From NCBI RefSeq assembly GCF_003007785.1, contig NZ_PXOH01000019.1, forward strand, positions 1 through 64,000: a stretch of DNA of 64,000 nt. The letters run 5' to 3'. Positions 1 through 9,936 of this stretch are shown here, one piece after another. The stretch's first letter is position 1. Each line of letters opens with the position of its first letter. The translations under genes were made by a program, and so were the position numbers. The DNA is from Aphanothece hegewaldii CCALA 016 (GTDB lineage: Bacteria > Cyanobacteriota > Cyanobacteriia > Cyanobacteriales > Microcystaceae). The notes under the pieces were generated by a model, which was given only the letters and a program-made list of their open reading frames with translations, was not told where the DNA came from and made no database searches.

Positions 1-74
1 AATCAATTTAACGTGAGACGTTTACATAGTAATTATTCTACCCTTATTTCCTCTGGTTTCTCGTTTAAGTCCCA

Positions 75-2708
75 TTAATTCCAATTTCCAATTAAGATAA
101 AAGGAGCCCAGTACGCAGGGTTATCATATTGATCATTAATTTTATCGTCTTGTTTAGCTCTAATTAAAGCAATTTGGGCAGCCCGGAGAGCTTCAGCTTT
201 ACTAACATTGTTTTTGGCTAAATTTTGATAAAAATTGGTAATTAATTTTAAGGTTGATTCATCAGGAATTGACCATAAAGAGGCTAAAACGCTTTTAACG
301 CCAGCTTGTACGGCTACTCCGGCTAATCCTAAAGATGAACGATCATCACCCTCAGCAGTTTGACAAGCAGTTAGTGCTAATAATTCAATGGATTGAGAAT
401 CACCCTCAAATTGTCGCAACACTTTTTCTAATTCTTTGATGGTTAATTTATTGTTGTTTCCAATTACAATAAATGTATCATCTGGAATTGTTCCGAATTG
501 AGCATGAGTCGCAATATGAATTACTTTATATTCAGATTGGTTGAGTTCTTTTTCTAAGTTTTCTCGATTAAATGCCTCATCTAATAAGAGTTTATGATTG
601 GTAAAATTAACTTGGACTTGAGCAACTTCTAAAGGAACATTGAACAGTTTATCGAAATTTTGTTGATCAATTACAGTGGGTTGAGTTACTCCTAAAATGA
701 GTGCGCGTTGATTGAATTTTTGCTCGGATTCGGGTAAGACTAAACTTAAACTAGGTGTCAGAGCGATCGCATAATTCTCAACCAGAAATTTTTCCCCATC
801 ATAAAGAGCAGACATGGGAATTGTCCGAAAAAGTCCATCTTGAACAAATACAAGAGTATTGATTTGATTAGACTGTAAATCCTTTTCAAAAGGTCTAATC
901 ATCCAATCATATAAAAGTTTGGCTGACGTAAGCTCATAATCATTAATTGCTAGTCTTCCTTCAATTAATTCTTGACGAAAACTAAGAATTTTGCTGTTGA
1001 CTTGAGTCCGATTTTCAAAAATCCAATGAATTTTCTTTTCTCCATTGGGCAAGCTAAGGATAATCGCTGTTTCTTGGTCTAAAATAATTGAATTAAATAT
1101 GGCTGTATTCGGTTTGTTTAATTCGGTTTTTTGGTTGGTTTGAGTTTGTCCCAAAAAACAATCATTACCTAAATAGTTTTGTAATTCGGCTAATCTTAGG
1201 CGATCAATTGTATCTAAACTTTGGCTAATTTCTTGCTCTTTTTGTGGAAAAGTACGCGACTCATTAGACGCTTCTTTGAGTCGAAGTTGGGCTAATTGAC
1301 GATAAACTGGTTCAATTTGATCCCTAAAATCAAATTGTATATCTCGCTCGGTGGAAAGAATTTCACTCCGGATTTGTTCTAATGATGTTACTGCATTTTG
1401 ATAAGCTGCGATCGCTGGTTCAATTTGCCCCTGTGCTTCTCGAATTCTTCCCGTTTGCCATTCCCACAAATACAAACTATCCAAATTTTCTTGATTTTGA
1501 TCAGCATTCCATTTCGCTTGTTGGGTGTATAAGATCGCTTTTTGATAATCTTGGTTGCACTCGTAAAAATGTCCTAACGCACCCAAAGCAAAGGAATAAA
1601 CACGAGTATTTTGTAACTCTTTAGCATTTTTCTCGGCTAATGTCAATAGATTTTCGGCTTCTTTTTGAGATAATTTTCTGGTCGTTGGACATTGCGCTAA
1701 GGGTTCTGTTAAGTTGGTGCCATCATCGGGTAAATTGGCTAAAGTAATTGCTCCATAAATTTTATCTGGAGAATTCGGCAATGTTTCTAAAAGTTGTAAG
1801 CTTTCTTGAATCATTGTCTCTCGCTCAGTTCCAGAAACTTGATTCCCCAATTGTATTAAATTGAGTAATGCTTTAAGTTGTCCAGTTAGATTTTTTTCTT
1901 GTCGATAAATTTCTCGGCTTTTTTTAAGAGATTCTTGCGCTTTTTGGTAATTTTGGTCAGCAAGTTCCTTAAATGTATTACCTTGGCTTGATCCTCGCAA
2001 TAATGCCGAATTAGCTTGAATTTCCCACCGATTAGCCTGTTTTATGTATGTATTCCCCAGACTATTAGAAATTGCTGCTTGATAGGAAGAATTGGATATT
2101 TGTGCGGCTTTTTCTAGTATAGTAATACTTTGAGGAAATTGTCCGATCGCTCGATACGCTTCCCCTAAACTGCCTAATGCTGCTATTTCCCCCATTTGGT
2201 CTTTTTGTTGTCGGGCAATTTCTAAAGCACTATTAGGAAAACAAGTCATTAATGGATCTAAATCAGAAGAAACATTACCACATAAAAGATTAATACTTTT
2301 ACGTGATTGACCCAAGGCTGTATAACTTTGAGCTTGTTCAGTTAGGTTGCGGCCAACTTTTTGTAAATCACCTAATTGATTATTGTTATCTATAGCTTGT
2401 TGCCAATAAGTGACGGCTGTAGACGCATTTCCTATTTGTTGATAAGTTCTGGCTAAATTTTCGGAAACAATAGCGATATTAGACGGATTATTGGAATTTT
2501 TGTAGATACTTAAAGCCTTTTGCCAATCAGCGATCGCCCCTTGATAATCTCCAGTTTGGTATTCTTGTACACCTTGCAAAACAAGCTTATCAGGGTCAAC
2601 AGATTGCGCTAATAATGGACTAGAGGAAAGTCTACCTAACCCAAGAAAGAAAATTAGGCTACTCAGAAAGAGAAAACCTAAAACAGGTGTTAAAAATGGT
2701 TTTTTCAT
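75..2708 (-). CDS. TPR-CHAT domain protein, probably exported
   Basis: An 877-residue protein. An N-terminal hydrophobic stretch (about residues 5-30, ending near SPLLAQS) looks like a signal peptide. Tetratricopeptide-like helical repeats fill about residues 40-450. The C-terminal third is a CHAT (caspase HetF-associated with TPRs) peptidase-like domain with a candidate catalytic His in IATHAQFG (about 735) and Cys in LTACQTA (about 782). I chose the ATG at 2708 because MKKPFL begins the signal peptide; an upstream TTG would add seven charged residues. CHAT proteins are caspase-fold proteases or scaffolds. In cyanobacteria they often sit beside two-partner secretion genes, as here (genes from 3499 to 11541). 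A role in processing or anchoring those exoproteins is inference. Confidence 0.85.
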   Translation of the reverse strand: MKKPFLTPVLGFLFLSSLIFFLGLGRLSSSPLLAQSVDPDKLVLQGVQEYQTGDYQGAIADWQKALSIYKNSNNPSNIAIVSENLARTYQQIGNASTAVTYWQQAIDNNNQLGDLQKVGRNLTEQAQSYTALGQSRKSINLLCGNVSSDLDPLMTCFPNSALEIARQQKDQMGEIAALGSLGEAYRAIGQFPQSITILEKAAQISNSSYQAAISNSLGNTYIKQANRWEIQANSALLRGSSQGNTFKELADQNYQKAQESLKKSREIYRQEKNLTGQLKALLNLIQLGNQVSGTERETMIQESLQLLETLPNSPDKIYGAITLANLPDDGTNLTEPLAQCPTTRKLSQKEAENLLTLAEKNAKELQNTRVYSFALGALGHFYECNQDYQKAILYTQQAKWNADQNQENLDSLYLWEWQTGRIREAQGQIEPAIAAYQNAVTSLEQIRSEILSTERDIQFDFRDQIEPVYRQLAQLRLKEASNESRTFPQKEQEISQSLDTIDRLRLAELQNYLGNDCFLGQTQTNQKTELNKPNTAIFNSIILDQETAIILSLPNGEKKIHWIFENRTQVNSKILSFRQELIEGRLAINDYELTSAKLLYDWMIRPFEKDLQSNQINTLVFVQDGLFRTIPMSALYDGEKFLVENYAIALTPSLSLVLPESEQKFNQRALILGVTQPTVIDQQNFDKLFNVPLEVAQVQVNFTNHKLLLDEAFNRENLEKELNQSEYKVIHIATHAQFGTIPDDTFIVIGNNNKLTIKELEKVLRQFEGDSQSIELLALTACQTAEGDDRSSLGLAGVAVQAGVKSVLASLWSIPDESTLKLITNFYQNLAKNNVSKAEALRAAQIALIRAKQDDKINDQYDNPAYWAPFILIGNWN

Positions 2709-2799
2709 CAATCTAACTTTTCTTATCAATTATTTTTACTATATATTTTGCCACTTTTGCCTAAAAATTAATTTTAAAGTCAAGATTTATTAACTATAT

Positions 2800-3111
2800 T
2801 TACTCATCTAAAATGGCTTCTAGATCTCTAGCGCCATGTAAAACTCTTATAATTTCAATATCTGAGTTTAGCACACGATAAAAAACAAGATGATTTTTAA
2901 AACCTTTAATAGCCTGTTGCCGAATCTCAGCTAATTCAGGATTAGACAATTGACATTGTTTGCCCATTTGAGGAAGTTTAGATATCTGTTGAAAAGTTTC
3001 TTCGGCGGCTGTGAGAAAACGTTCTGAAGCATCAAGGTTATCAGTTGCTATGTAAGTTGCTAGTTCTATTAAATCTTGAATAACCTGTGGTCGTTTATTA
3101 ATTTTACCCAT
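2800..3111 (-). CDS. parE: RelE/ParE-family toxin
   Basis: A 103-residue protein with the ParE/RelE layout: N-terminal helices (VIQDLIELATYIA, ASERFLTAAEETF), a central LPQMGKQC-type segment and a C-terminal beta sheet HLVFYRVLNSDIEIIRVLHG followed by ARDLE. Family members inhibit DNA gyrase (ParE) or cut mRNA on the ribosome (RelE); the GARDLE ending is more like ParE. The start codon overlaps the stop of the upstream antitoxin gene (TAATG), the usual coupled arrangement. The target is not known. Confidence 0.85.
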   Translation of the reverse strand: MGKINKRPQVIQDLIELATYIATDNLDASERFLTAAEETFQQISKLPQMGKQCQLSNPELAEIRQQAIKGFKNHLVFYRVLNSDIEIIRVLHGARDLEAILDE

Positions 3112-3386
3112 TAACTTTGGTTAGATTGATCTAATTTAGCAACTCTTTCTCTTACTGCTTGACGAATTAAGAGCCAATTTTGCTCACTCATCGGGGTTGC
3201 TTTTCCAGAGTCTAAACCTTCCTCTAAAAGTTTGTTAAGTCGTTCTTGTGCTTTCTGTTTTTGCTCTTTGCGAATTAGGTATAGAAAGTATTCGCTTTTT
3301 GTACTATAGCCTCCTTCACTTACCTGTTGATCAATATATAAATTCAGGGATTCAGGTAAAACAATATTAATATTGGTCATTGTCAT
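3111..3386 (-). CDS. parD: ParD-family antitoxin
   Basis: A 91-residue protein with an N-terminal ribbon-helix-helix segment (NIVLPESLNLYIDQQVSEGGYSTKSEYFLYLIRKEQ) and a charged helical tail that would wrap the toxin. It lies directly upstream of the ParE-like gene and overlaps it by one base. Antitoxins of this type normally repress their own operon. Two ATGs, six bases apart (3386 and 3380), could serve as start. The short region up to the divergent exoprotein gene at 3499 should hold the promoter. Confidence 0.85.
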   Translation of the reverse strand: MTMTNINIVLPESLNLYIDQQVSEGGYSTKSEYFLYLIRKEQKQKAQERLNKLLEEGLDSGKATPMSEQNWLLIRQAVRERVAKLDQSNQS

Positions 3387-3498
3387 TTTTTTAGTCTATT
3401 CTGTAATTTGAACTTATTGTATCATTTTGAAAAGGAGTTGAGTCCAATTAGAAAAAATCAAGATAAGATCTTCGTCAAATGAGGGAAAAGCAAGAAAC

Positions 3499-5793
3499 AT
3501 GGGAAATTTAAGACTTAGCAGAAATTGGCAAAACGTTAAAATATTAACTGTGATCAGTGCGCTAGTATTATTTCCCAGTTACACTCTAGCTCAAATAACA
3601 CCAGACTCTACCCTAGGGAACGAGAATTCAATTGTTAATAAAATAGATGCACTCAATGATAGGATTGATGGGGGAGCGAGACGAGGTGGTAATTTATTTC
3701 ATAGTTTCCAAGAATTTAACATTAATCAAGGAAAAGGTGTTTATTTTGCTAACCCATCTGGCGTAATCAATATATTTTCTCGCGTAACTGGGGGCAATGC
3801 TTCACAGATTTTAGGGGTTCTGGGTGTATTAGGAAAATCAAATTTATTTTTGATTAATCCCTACGGTATAATTTTTGGTAAAAATGCAAAACTCGATATT
3901 AGTGGTTCATTTGTTGGGACAACAGCGAGTAGTATTAAATTTGGCTCTCAAGGTGATTTTAGCGCAATCAATCCAGAAAAACCGCCATTATTAACCATTC
4001 AACCAGATGCTTTAGTATTTACACAAATTAATGCGATCGCAACAATTGTCAATCAAGCGAGTTTGAAAGTTCCTAATCAAAAAAGCTTGCTGATCGTAGG
4101 TGGGGAAATTAAAATGATAGGAGGAAGTGCGATCGCATTAAATGGCAGAGTTGAACTTGTAGGAATTCTTGATTTAGGAACAATAGGTTTAAATGATCAA
4201 TTTCATCTCAATGTACCTAACGATCTCCAACTCGCCAATATTACCCTAACTCAAAAAGCTAAAGTAGATGCCGCAAGTGGTACAGTCGTTTTAACAGGGC
4301 AAAAAATCACTCTCACTGATAGTTCAACCATTGTCGCAGATATACAAGATAACAAAAATGGTCAACGGATGATCATTAATGCGTCTCATTTAAGTATTCA
4401 AGATGGCTCACAAATTACTAGCACAGCTAAAGAAAAAAGTCAAGGTAATAGCGGCGGAATCACCGTCAATGCGACAGAAACAGTCGAAGTGATTGGAACA
4501 TCTAATAATGAACAAGATTCAAAACCCAGTAAACTTTCGAGTGATGCACAAGGAGAAGGCAGCGCGGGCGGTTTAATCATTAACACCAAATATGTAAGAC
4601 TAGAAGATGGAGGAAAAATAACATCTTCTACTATTGATCAGCCAGATGGCGGTAATATTTTAATCAATGCTTCTGAATCCGTCGAATTAATTGGAAGGGC
4701 AAGTCAGAGAGGGCGAGCAAATGATAGAGATCGTGCCAGTGCAATTTCAGTACAAACCAGAGGAGAAGGAAAAGCAGGCGATATTACTATTAACACACAA
4801 CGGCTAAAAATTCAAGAGGGAGCAGAGATTATCGCTTCTACTTTTGGGACTGGAGATGGAGGAGATATTATCATCAATGCTTCTGATTTAATATATTTGG
4901 ACGGTACAACATCTAATAACAATTCCAATGACCCAATAAAGAGCAGAATTGTAGCAGAGACAGGACAAGAATTAAAAGTCAATGATCGTCCAGACCCTTT
5001 AATTGGCACAGGAAATGGCGGTAATATATCAATTAATTCTCAAAACTTAACAATTCAAAATGGCGCGGAAATCTCTACATCTAGTTTCCAAAAAACAGGT
5101 AATGCAGGTAATCTCACAATACGTGTTCAAAATACCCTACAAAGTAACAATGGCACTATTTCTACCTTAGCAAACGAAGCATCAGGGGGTAACATCACTA
5201 TCTCTGCACAAGATATCCGTTTACGAGGTAACAGCGATATCCGTACCAATGTCGCTAGTGGTGTTGGTGGTGGTGGTGATATTACTCTAACTGCTGAAGA
5301 GATTTTAGCCTTCGACGATAGCGATATTTTAGCTTTTGCTCAAAATGGCATCGGTGGTAATATTAGCCTCAATACTCCCATATTCTTCGGCAATGGCTAT
5401 CAAGCAACTGATCAAGTTAATCAAAATCCTGATACTCTAGATAATAACGATCGAGTTGATATCAATGCTAGTGGTGCAGTATCAGGGGTAATTAGTGTTC
5501 CCGATTTAACCTTCATCCAAAATAGCCTTTTTGAACTGCCAGAAACCCTGATTAATACAGAAAATCTGATTGCTTCTAGCTGTGTCATCCCTAATCAACA
5601 AAAAGCCGGTACATTTATCCTAACTGGACCAGATGGATTACCTACTCGTCCTAATAATAATCTAACATCTCCCTATCCGACAGGAACAATAGAAACAATT
5701 CCAACCCCATCTCCTTCACCAAAAATTGACGAACCGCAGGGGTTTTATCGTCTTAATGATGGAACGATAGTCTTAAGCAAAAAGTGTTATTAA
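3499..5793 (+). CDS. Two-partner secretion exoprotein (filamentous haemagglutinin N-terminal domain), first copy
   Basis: A 764-residue TpsA-type protein. A signal peptide (about 1-32, ending TLAQI) is followed by the TPS domain (about 33-180) with NSIVNKIDALNDRIDGGA, FANPSGV and NLFLINPYGIIFG, the recognition motifs for the outer-membrane partner. The rest is Gly/Asn-rich repeat sequence (GGNITI, AGDITI), expected to form a right-handed beta-helix. The C-terminal domain has two cysteines (ASSC, KKCY) and a Pro-rich linker. The protein is probably exported by the Sec system and then by the TpsB protein encoded at 9937. The N- and C-terminal parts are nearly the same as in the next gene. Function at the surface (adhesion, aggregation or competition) is not visible from the sequence. 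Confidence 0.87.
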   Translation: MGNLRLSRNWQNVKILTVISALVLFPSYTLAQITPDSTLGNENSIVNKIDALNDRIDGGARRGGNLFHSFQEFNINQGKGVYFANPSGVINIFSRVTGGNASQILGVLGVLGKSNLFLINPYGIIFGKNAKLDISGSFVGTTASSIKFGSQGDFSAINPEKPPLLTIQPDALVFTQINAIATIVNQASLKVPNQKSLLIVGGEIKMIGGSAIALNGRVELVGILDLGTIGLNDQFHLNVPNDLQLANITLTQKAKVDAASGTVVLTGQKITLTDSSTIVADIQDNKNGQRMIINASHLSIQDGSQITSTAKEKSQGNSGGITVNATETVEVIGTSNNEQDSKPSKLSSDAQGEGSAGGLIINTKYVRLEDGGKITSSTIDQPDGGNILINASESVELIGRASQRGRANDRDRASAISVQTRGEGKAGDITINTQRLKIQEGAEIIASTFGTGDGGDIIINASDLIYLDGTTSNNNSNDPIKSRIVAETGQELKVNDRPDPLIGTGNGGNISINSQNLTIQNGAEISTSSFQKTGNAGNLTIRVQNTLQSNNGTISTLANEASGGNITISAQDIRLRGNSDIRTNVASGVGGGGDITLTAEEILAFDDSDILAFAQNGIGGNISLNTPIFFGNGYQATDQVNQNPDTLDNNDRVDINASGAVSGVISVPDLTFIQNSLFELPETLINTENLIASSCVIPNQQKAGTFILTGPDGLPTRPNNNLTSPYPTGTIETIPTPSPSPKIDEPQGFYRLNDGTIVLSKKCY

Positions 5794-5944
5794 TTTTTTC
5801 GAGCAAAGCGGTGATGGAAGCCAAAAAAGCCAAAAATAAAGAATTATTATAATTAATCTAATTTTCTCTGATGACGGCTCTATAATCGATCGCATTATCA
5901 CGATTTTTTATATTTTTGCTTTTTAGACTCATAATTTTAATTAA

Positions 5945-8900
5945 ATGAAACGGAAAATCAATGTTTATTACTTAAATACATTAGTATTAACTAATTTACT
6001 ACTGCTTACAGAAAGCTTATTTTCAGCCATAACTCAAGCACAAGTAACACCAGACACTACCTTGGGGAAAGAGAATTCAATTGTTAATCAAATAGATGTA
6101 CTCAATGACAAGATTGATGGAGGAGCAAGACGAGGCGGTAATTTATTTCATAGTTTCCAAGAATTTAATATCAATGAAGGAAAAGGTGTTTATTTTGCTA
6201 ACCCATCTGGAGTAATGAATATCTTTTCGCGTGTCACTGGGGGCAATGCTTCACAGATTTTAGGTAGATTAGGTGTATTAGGTCAATCAAATTTATTTTT
6301 TCTGAATCCCTACGGAATAATTTTCGGCCCTAATTCTAGTTTAGATATTCGCGGCTCATTTGTCTCTTCAACAGCAGACGCGGTAAAATTTGCTGACGGG
6401 ACAGAATTTAGTTCAATAAATCCGCAAAATAATGCCCTATTAACTATTAGTGTACCAGTTGGTTTACAAACAGGAAATCATCCAGCAACGATCAATATTC
6501 AAAACGCAAGACTTTCAGTAGATTTAAATCAAACATTAGCTATTATTGGCGGCAACTTAACCTTAAATGGCGCTCAACTGAACACAGGAGGGGGACAAAT
6601 TATCTTAGGAGGATTATCCGAAACAGGTTTAATAGGTTTGAATTTTATAAATAATATTCCAATTTTCAGTTTTCCGACAGGAGTCGCTAGAGCAGATATA
6701 TTAATTGATAACGGAACTGTAGTCGATATTAAAGGTGTCAATGGTGGAACAATTGAAATTAACGCTCACAATCTCGATATTACGGGGAAAAGTGAAATAA
6801 GAGCAGGAATTGGTTCAGGAATAGGAAGTGTATCGATTCAAGCTGGAAATATCGACATCACAGCAACACAAGGAATTAAATTAACCAACTTTAGTCAAAT
6901 CAGTAGTAGCGTAGATTCTGAAGCAGTCGGTAGGGGTGGTGAAATCATCCTTTCTTCCCCTTTTATTTCCCTAACTAATTCTTTTATACGAGCGACTACA
7001 AATGGACAAGGGAATTCAGGAGGAATTAAGATCACTACAGGTTCTCTTTTTTTAAATGATGGCGCACAAATTTTGGCGAGTACTCAAAGAAAAGGAAATA
7101 CAGGAGCGATTAAGATTACAGCCAACGATACTATCTCTCTATCAGGTAACGATAGTCAAGGCTCTCCTAGTTCTATTATCAGTCAAGTAGCACAAAAAGC
7201 ACAGGGAAACTCAGAAGGTATAGAAATCATTACAGGTTCTCTATTTCTTAATAATGGAGCAAAAGTAGATGCTAGTACTTCTGGAATTGGAAATGCAGGA
7301 GCGATTAAGATTACAGCTAACGAGACAATTTCTCTAAACGGTGAAAGAATGTCCCCCAAAGTAAGCTCTACAGCCGCAGGGAACTCAGATGACAGTGAGG
7401 ATATTATTAGTTTGGGTAGTCGTATTTCTAGTACAGTAAGCTCCACAGCCGTAGGGAACTCAGATGAAATCCAAATCACTACAGGTTCTCTTTTCCTAAC
7501 CAATGGCGGACAAGTAAACGCCACTACATATGGTCAAGGAAATGCAGGAGCGATTAAGATTACAGCCAGAGATACTATTTATATGGCGGGTCGAGAAAGT
7601 CAAAACTTAGCCAGTGCTATTAGAAATATAGTAGCACGCAAAGCCGTAGGGAACTCAAATGAAATCCAAATCACTACAGGTTCTCTTTTCCTAACTGATA
7701 GAGTGATAATAACCTCACAAACGAGAGGGAAAGGAACAGCAGGGAATATCACTATTACCGCCAATACCCTAACTAGCAAAGGCGATAGTATAATTCGCTC
7801 CGACACTCAAACAAGCTTTAATGCAGGTGATCTCACTTTAAATATATCCGATATTCTTACCTTATCCAATTCAAGCTTAATTGCTATAACAAGAGGAGAA
7901 GGAACAGCCGGCGATATTACCATTAATGTACCTCAACTTAATATTACAGAAAGTGCGAACATCTTAGCTAGAACATATGCACTAGGACAAGGGGGTAGTA
8001 TCACGGTTAATGCACCTATATCCGTAATTTTGGGCGAAAATAGCCAACTCAATGTTATAAGCAGTAGCGCAGGTCGAGCAGGAAACATCAAAATCACCTC
8101 TAATACCGTTACCATCGGTAAAGGAGCTAAAATTAGTGCCACCTCCGATGAAAACGCCACCAATTCTGAAGCAGGCGGTAGCATCACTATCAACGCATCT
8201 AACCTGTACCTCTCTGGCACACTAGGTATCTTTGCTGAAACTAAAGGCCAAGCCCCCGCAGGCAACTTAACCTTCAAACCTAATGGAAATCAATCTAATC
8301 TAAACATACAATTTACCGATAAGGCTGAGATTTCCGCACGAACCACCAGCCAAAAAAGAGGAGGCAGCATCAACATCAGTTCACCCGAAACAATTAATAT
8401 TGCAGGACAAGGTAAAATCACCGTAGAAACCATAGGAAGCGGACGAGCAGGTAATATTAACATTACAACTGAGCAATTAAACATCGGCAATCAAACCGAA
8501 ATTACCGCCAGTACCAGAGGAAGCGGACAAGCAGGAAATATAATTATCAATACTCCTCAATTTACCCTAGCACAAAGAGCCATAATACAAGCCTCAACCT
8601 CTAGTAGCGGAAATGGAGGCAGTATCACCGTTAATGCACCTATATCCGTAATTTTGGGGGAAAACAGTCAACTTAATGTAGAAACCAGTGGTCAAGGGAA
8701 AGCAGGAAACATTAATATTACATCAAATACTGTCACCATCGGGAAAAATGCTCAAATCAGTGCCACCGCCACCCAATCCGCCACCAACACCGAAAGCGGT
8801 AGCATTAGTATTAACGCATCTAACCTCAATATCGCAGGACAACTTGGCATTTTCGCCGAAACAACTGGACTTGCTCCCGCAGGTACCCTCACACTTAATC

Positions 8901-9922
8901 CCATTAGTTCTAATCCTAACCTTATTATCCGTTTTATTGAACAAGGTAAAATTTCAGCTTCTACAACTGCTAGTGGCATTGGAGGCGATATTAACATTAG
9001 TGCGCCCAATAATATAGATATTAGCGGAAATGGAACGATCGCAACTGAAACATCAGGAACAGGCAATGCAGGAACAATCAATCTCAGTGCCAATCAACTT
9101 CACCTAAACCAAGGGGTTAGAATTAGTGCATCAACAACAGGAAGGGGCAATGCAGGTAACATTAATCTTAATGCCAATCAAATTAACTTACAGCAATCTA
9201 CAATAACCGCATTTACTAACGGAACGGGAAATGCAGGTAATATCACATTAAATATTCAAAATACCCTAACTAGCAATAATAGTACTATCTCTACTTCAGC
9301 CAATCAAGCATCTGGAGGAATTATCACTATCTCTGCACAAGATATCCGTTTGCAAGGTGACAGCGATATCCGTACCAATGTTTCTAGTGGCGCTGGTGGA
9401 GGTGGTGATATTACCCTCACTGCTGATTCAATATTAGCTTTCAACGATAGCGATATTCTAGCTTTTGCTCAAGATGGCATCGGTGGTAATATTACCCTTA
9501 ATACTCCCATTTTCTTCGGCAATGGCTATTCCCCAACTGATCAAATCAATCAAAATTTTGATAATTTAGATAATAATAACCGAGTCGATATTAATGCTAG
9601 TGGTGCCGTCTCAGGTGTAATCAGTGTTCCCAATTTAACCTTCATCCAAAATAGCCTGTTTGAGTTCCCAGAAACCCTAATCAATACTGATAATTTATTA
9701 GCTTCTAGCTGTGTCGTTCCCAATCAACAAAAAGCAGGCACCTTTATCCTAACCGGGCCAGATGGATTACCCAGTAGCCCTAACGATAATTTTACATCTC
9801 CCTATCCGACTGGAACAATAGAAACAATTCCTAAACCATCACTACCATCGAAAATAGACGAACCGCAAGGATTTTATCGTCTTAATGATGGAAAGATAGT
9901 TCTAAGCACAAAATGTAATTAA
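5945..9922 (+). CDS. Two-partner secretion exoprotein (filamentous haemagglutinin N-terminal domain), second copy
   Basis: A 1325-residue TpsA-type protein. It has a signal peptide (about 1-35), a TPS domain (about 36-190) with FANPSGV and FFLNPYGIIFG, then about 900 residues of beta-helix repeats with recurring ITTGSLFL, GNAGAIKITA and ITVNAPISVILGENSQLNV units. The C-terminal 230 residues closely match the first copy, including the two conserved Cys regions and the Pro-rich linker. The shaft is about 560 residues longer than in the first copy, so the pair differs mainly in the number of internal repeats. The next gene, its transporter, starts 14 bases downstream, so the two are probably co-transcribed. 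Confidence 0.88.
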   Translation: MKRKINVYYLNTLVLTNLLLLTESLFSAITQAQVTPDTTLGKENSIVNQIDVLNDKIDGGARRGGNLFHSFQEFNINEGKGVYFANPSGVMNIFSRVTGGNASQILGRLGVLGQSNLFFLNPYGIIFGPNSSLDIRGSFVSSTADAVKFADGTEFSSINPQNNALLTISVPVGLQTGNHPATINIQNARLSVDLNQTLAIIGGNLTLNGAQLNTGGGQIILGGLSETGLIGLNFINNIPIFSFPTGVARADILIDNGTVVDIKGVNGGTIEINAHNLDITGKSEIRAGIGSGIGSVSIQAGNIDITATQGIKLTNFSQISSSVDSEAVGRGGEIILSSPFISLTNSFIRATTNGQGNSGGIKITTGSLFLNDGAQILASTQRKGNTGAIKITANDTISLSGNDSQGSPSSIISQVAQKAQGNSEGIEIITGSLFLNNGAKVDASTSGIGNAGAIKITANETISLNGERMSPKVSSTAAGNSDDSEDIISLGSRISSTVSSTAVGNSDEIQITTGSLFLTNGGQVNATTYGQGNAGAIKITARDTIYMAGRESQNLASAIRNIVARKAVGNSNEIQITTGSLFLTDRVIITSQTRGKGTAGNITITANTLTSKGDSIIRSDTQTSFNAGDLTLNISDILTLSNSSLIAITRGEGTAGDITINVPQLNITESANILARTYALGQGGSITVNAPISVILGENSQLNVISSSAGRAGNIKITSNTVTIGKGAKISATSDENATNSEAGGSITINASNLYLSGTLGIFAETKGQAPAGNLTFKPNGNQSNLNIQFTDKAEISARTTSQKRGGSINISSPETINIAGQGKITVETIGSGRAGNINITTEQLNIGNQTEITASTRGSGQAGNIIINTPQFTLAQRAIIQASTSSSGNGGSITVNAPISVILGENSQLNVETSGQGKAGNINITSNTVTIGKNAQISATATQSATNTESGSISINASNLNIAGQLGIFAETTGLAPAGTLTLNPISSNPNLIIRFIEQGKISASTTASGIGGDINISAPNNIDISGNGTIATETSGTGNAGTINLSANQLHLNQGVRISASTTGRGNAGNINLNANQINLQQSTITAFTNGTGNAGNITLNIQNTLTSNNSTISTSANQASGGIITISAQDIRLQGDSDIRTNVSSGAGGGGDITLTADSILAFNDSDILAFAQDGIGGNITLNTPIFFGNGYSPTDQINQNFDNLDNNNRVDINASGAVSGVISVPNLTFIQNSLFEFPETLINTDNLLASSCVVPNQQKAGTFILTGPDGLPSSPNDNFTSPYPTGTIETIPKPSLPSKIDEPQGFYRLNDGKIVLSTKCN

Positions 9923-9936
9923 TTAATAAAAAAATC

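Noticed and set aside
7183..9093. Several minus-strand reading frames of 66-114 codons inside the second exoprotein gene
   Set aside because: They are antisense shadows of the Gly/Asn/Thr-rich repeats, with Pro/Leu/Val-rich low-complexity products and no ribosome sites.
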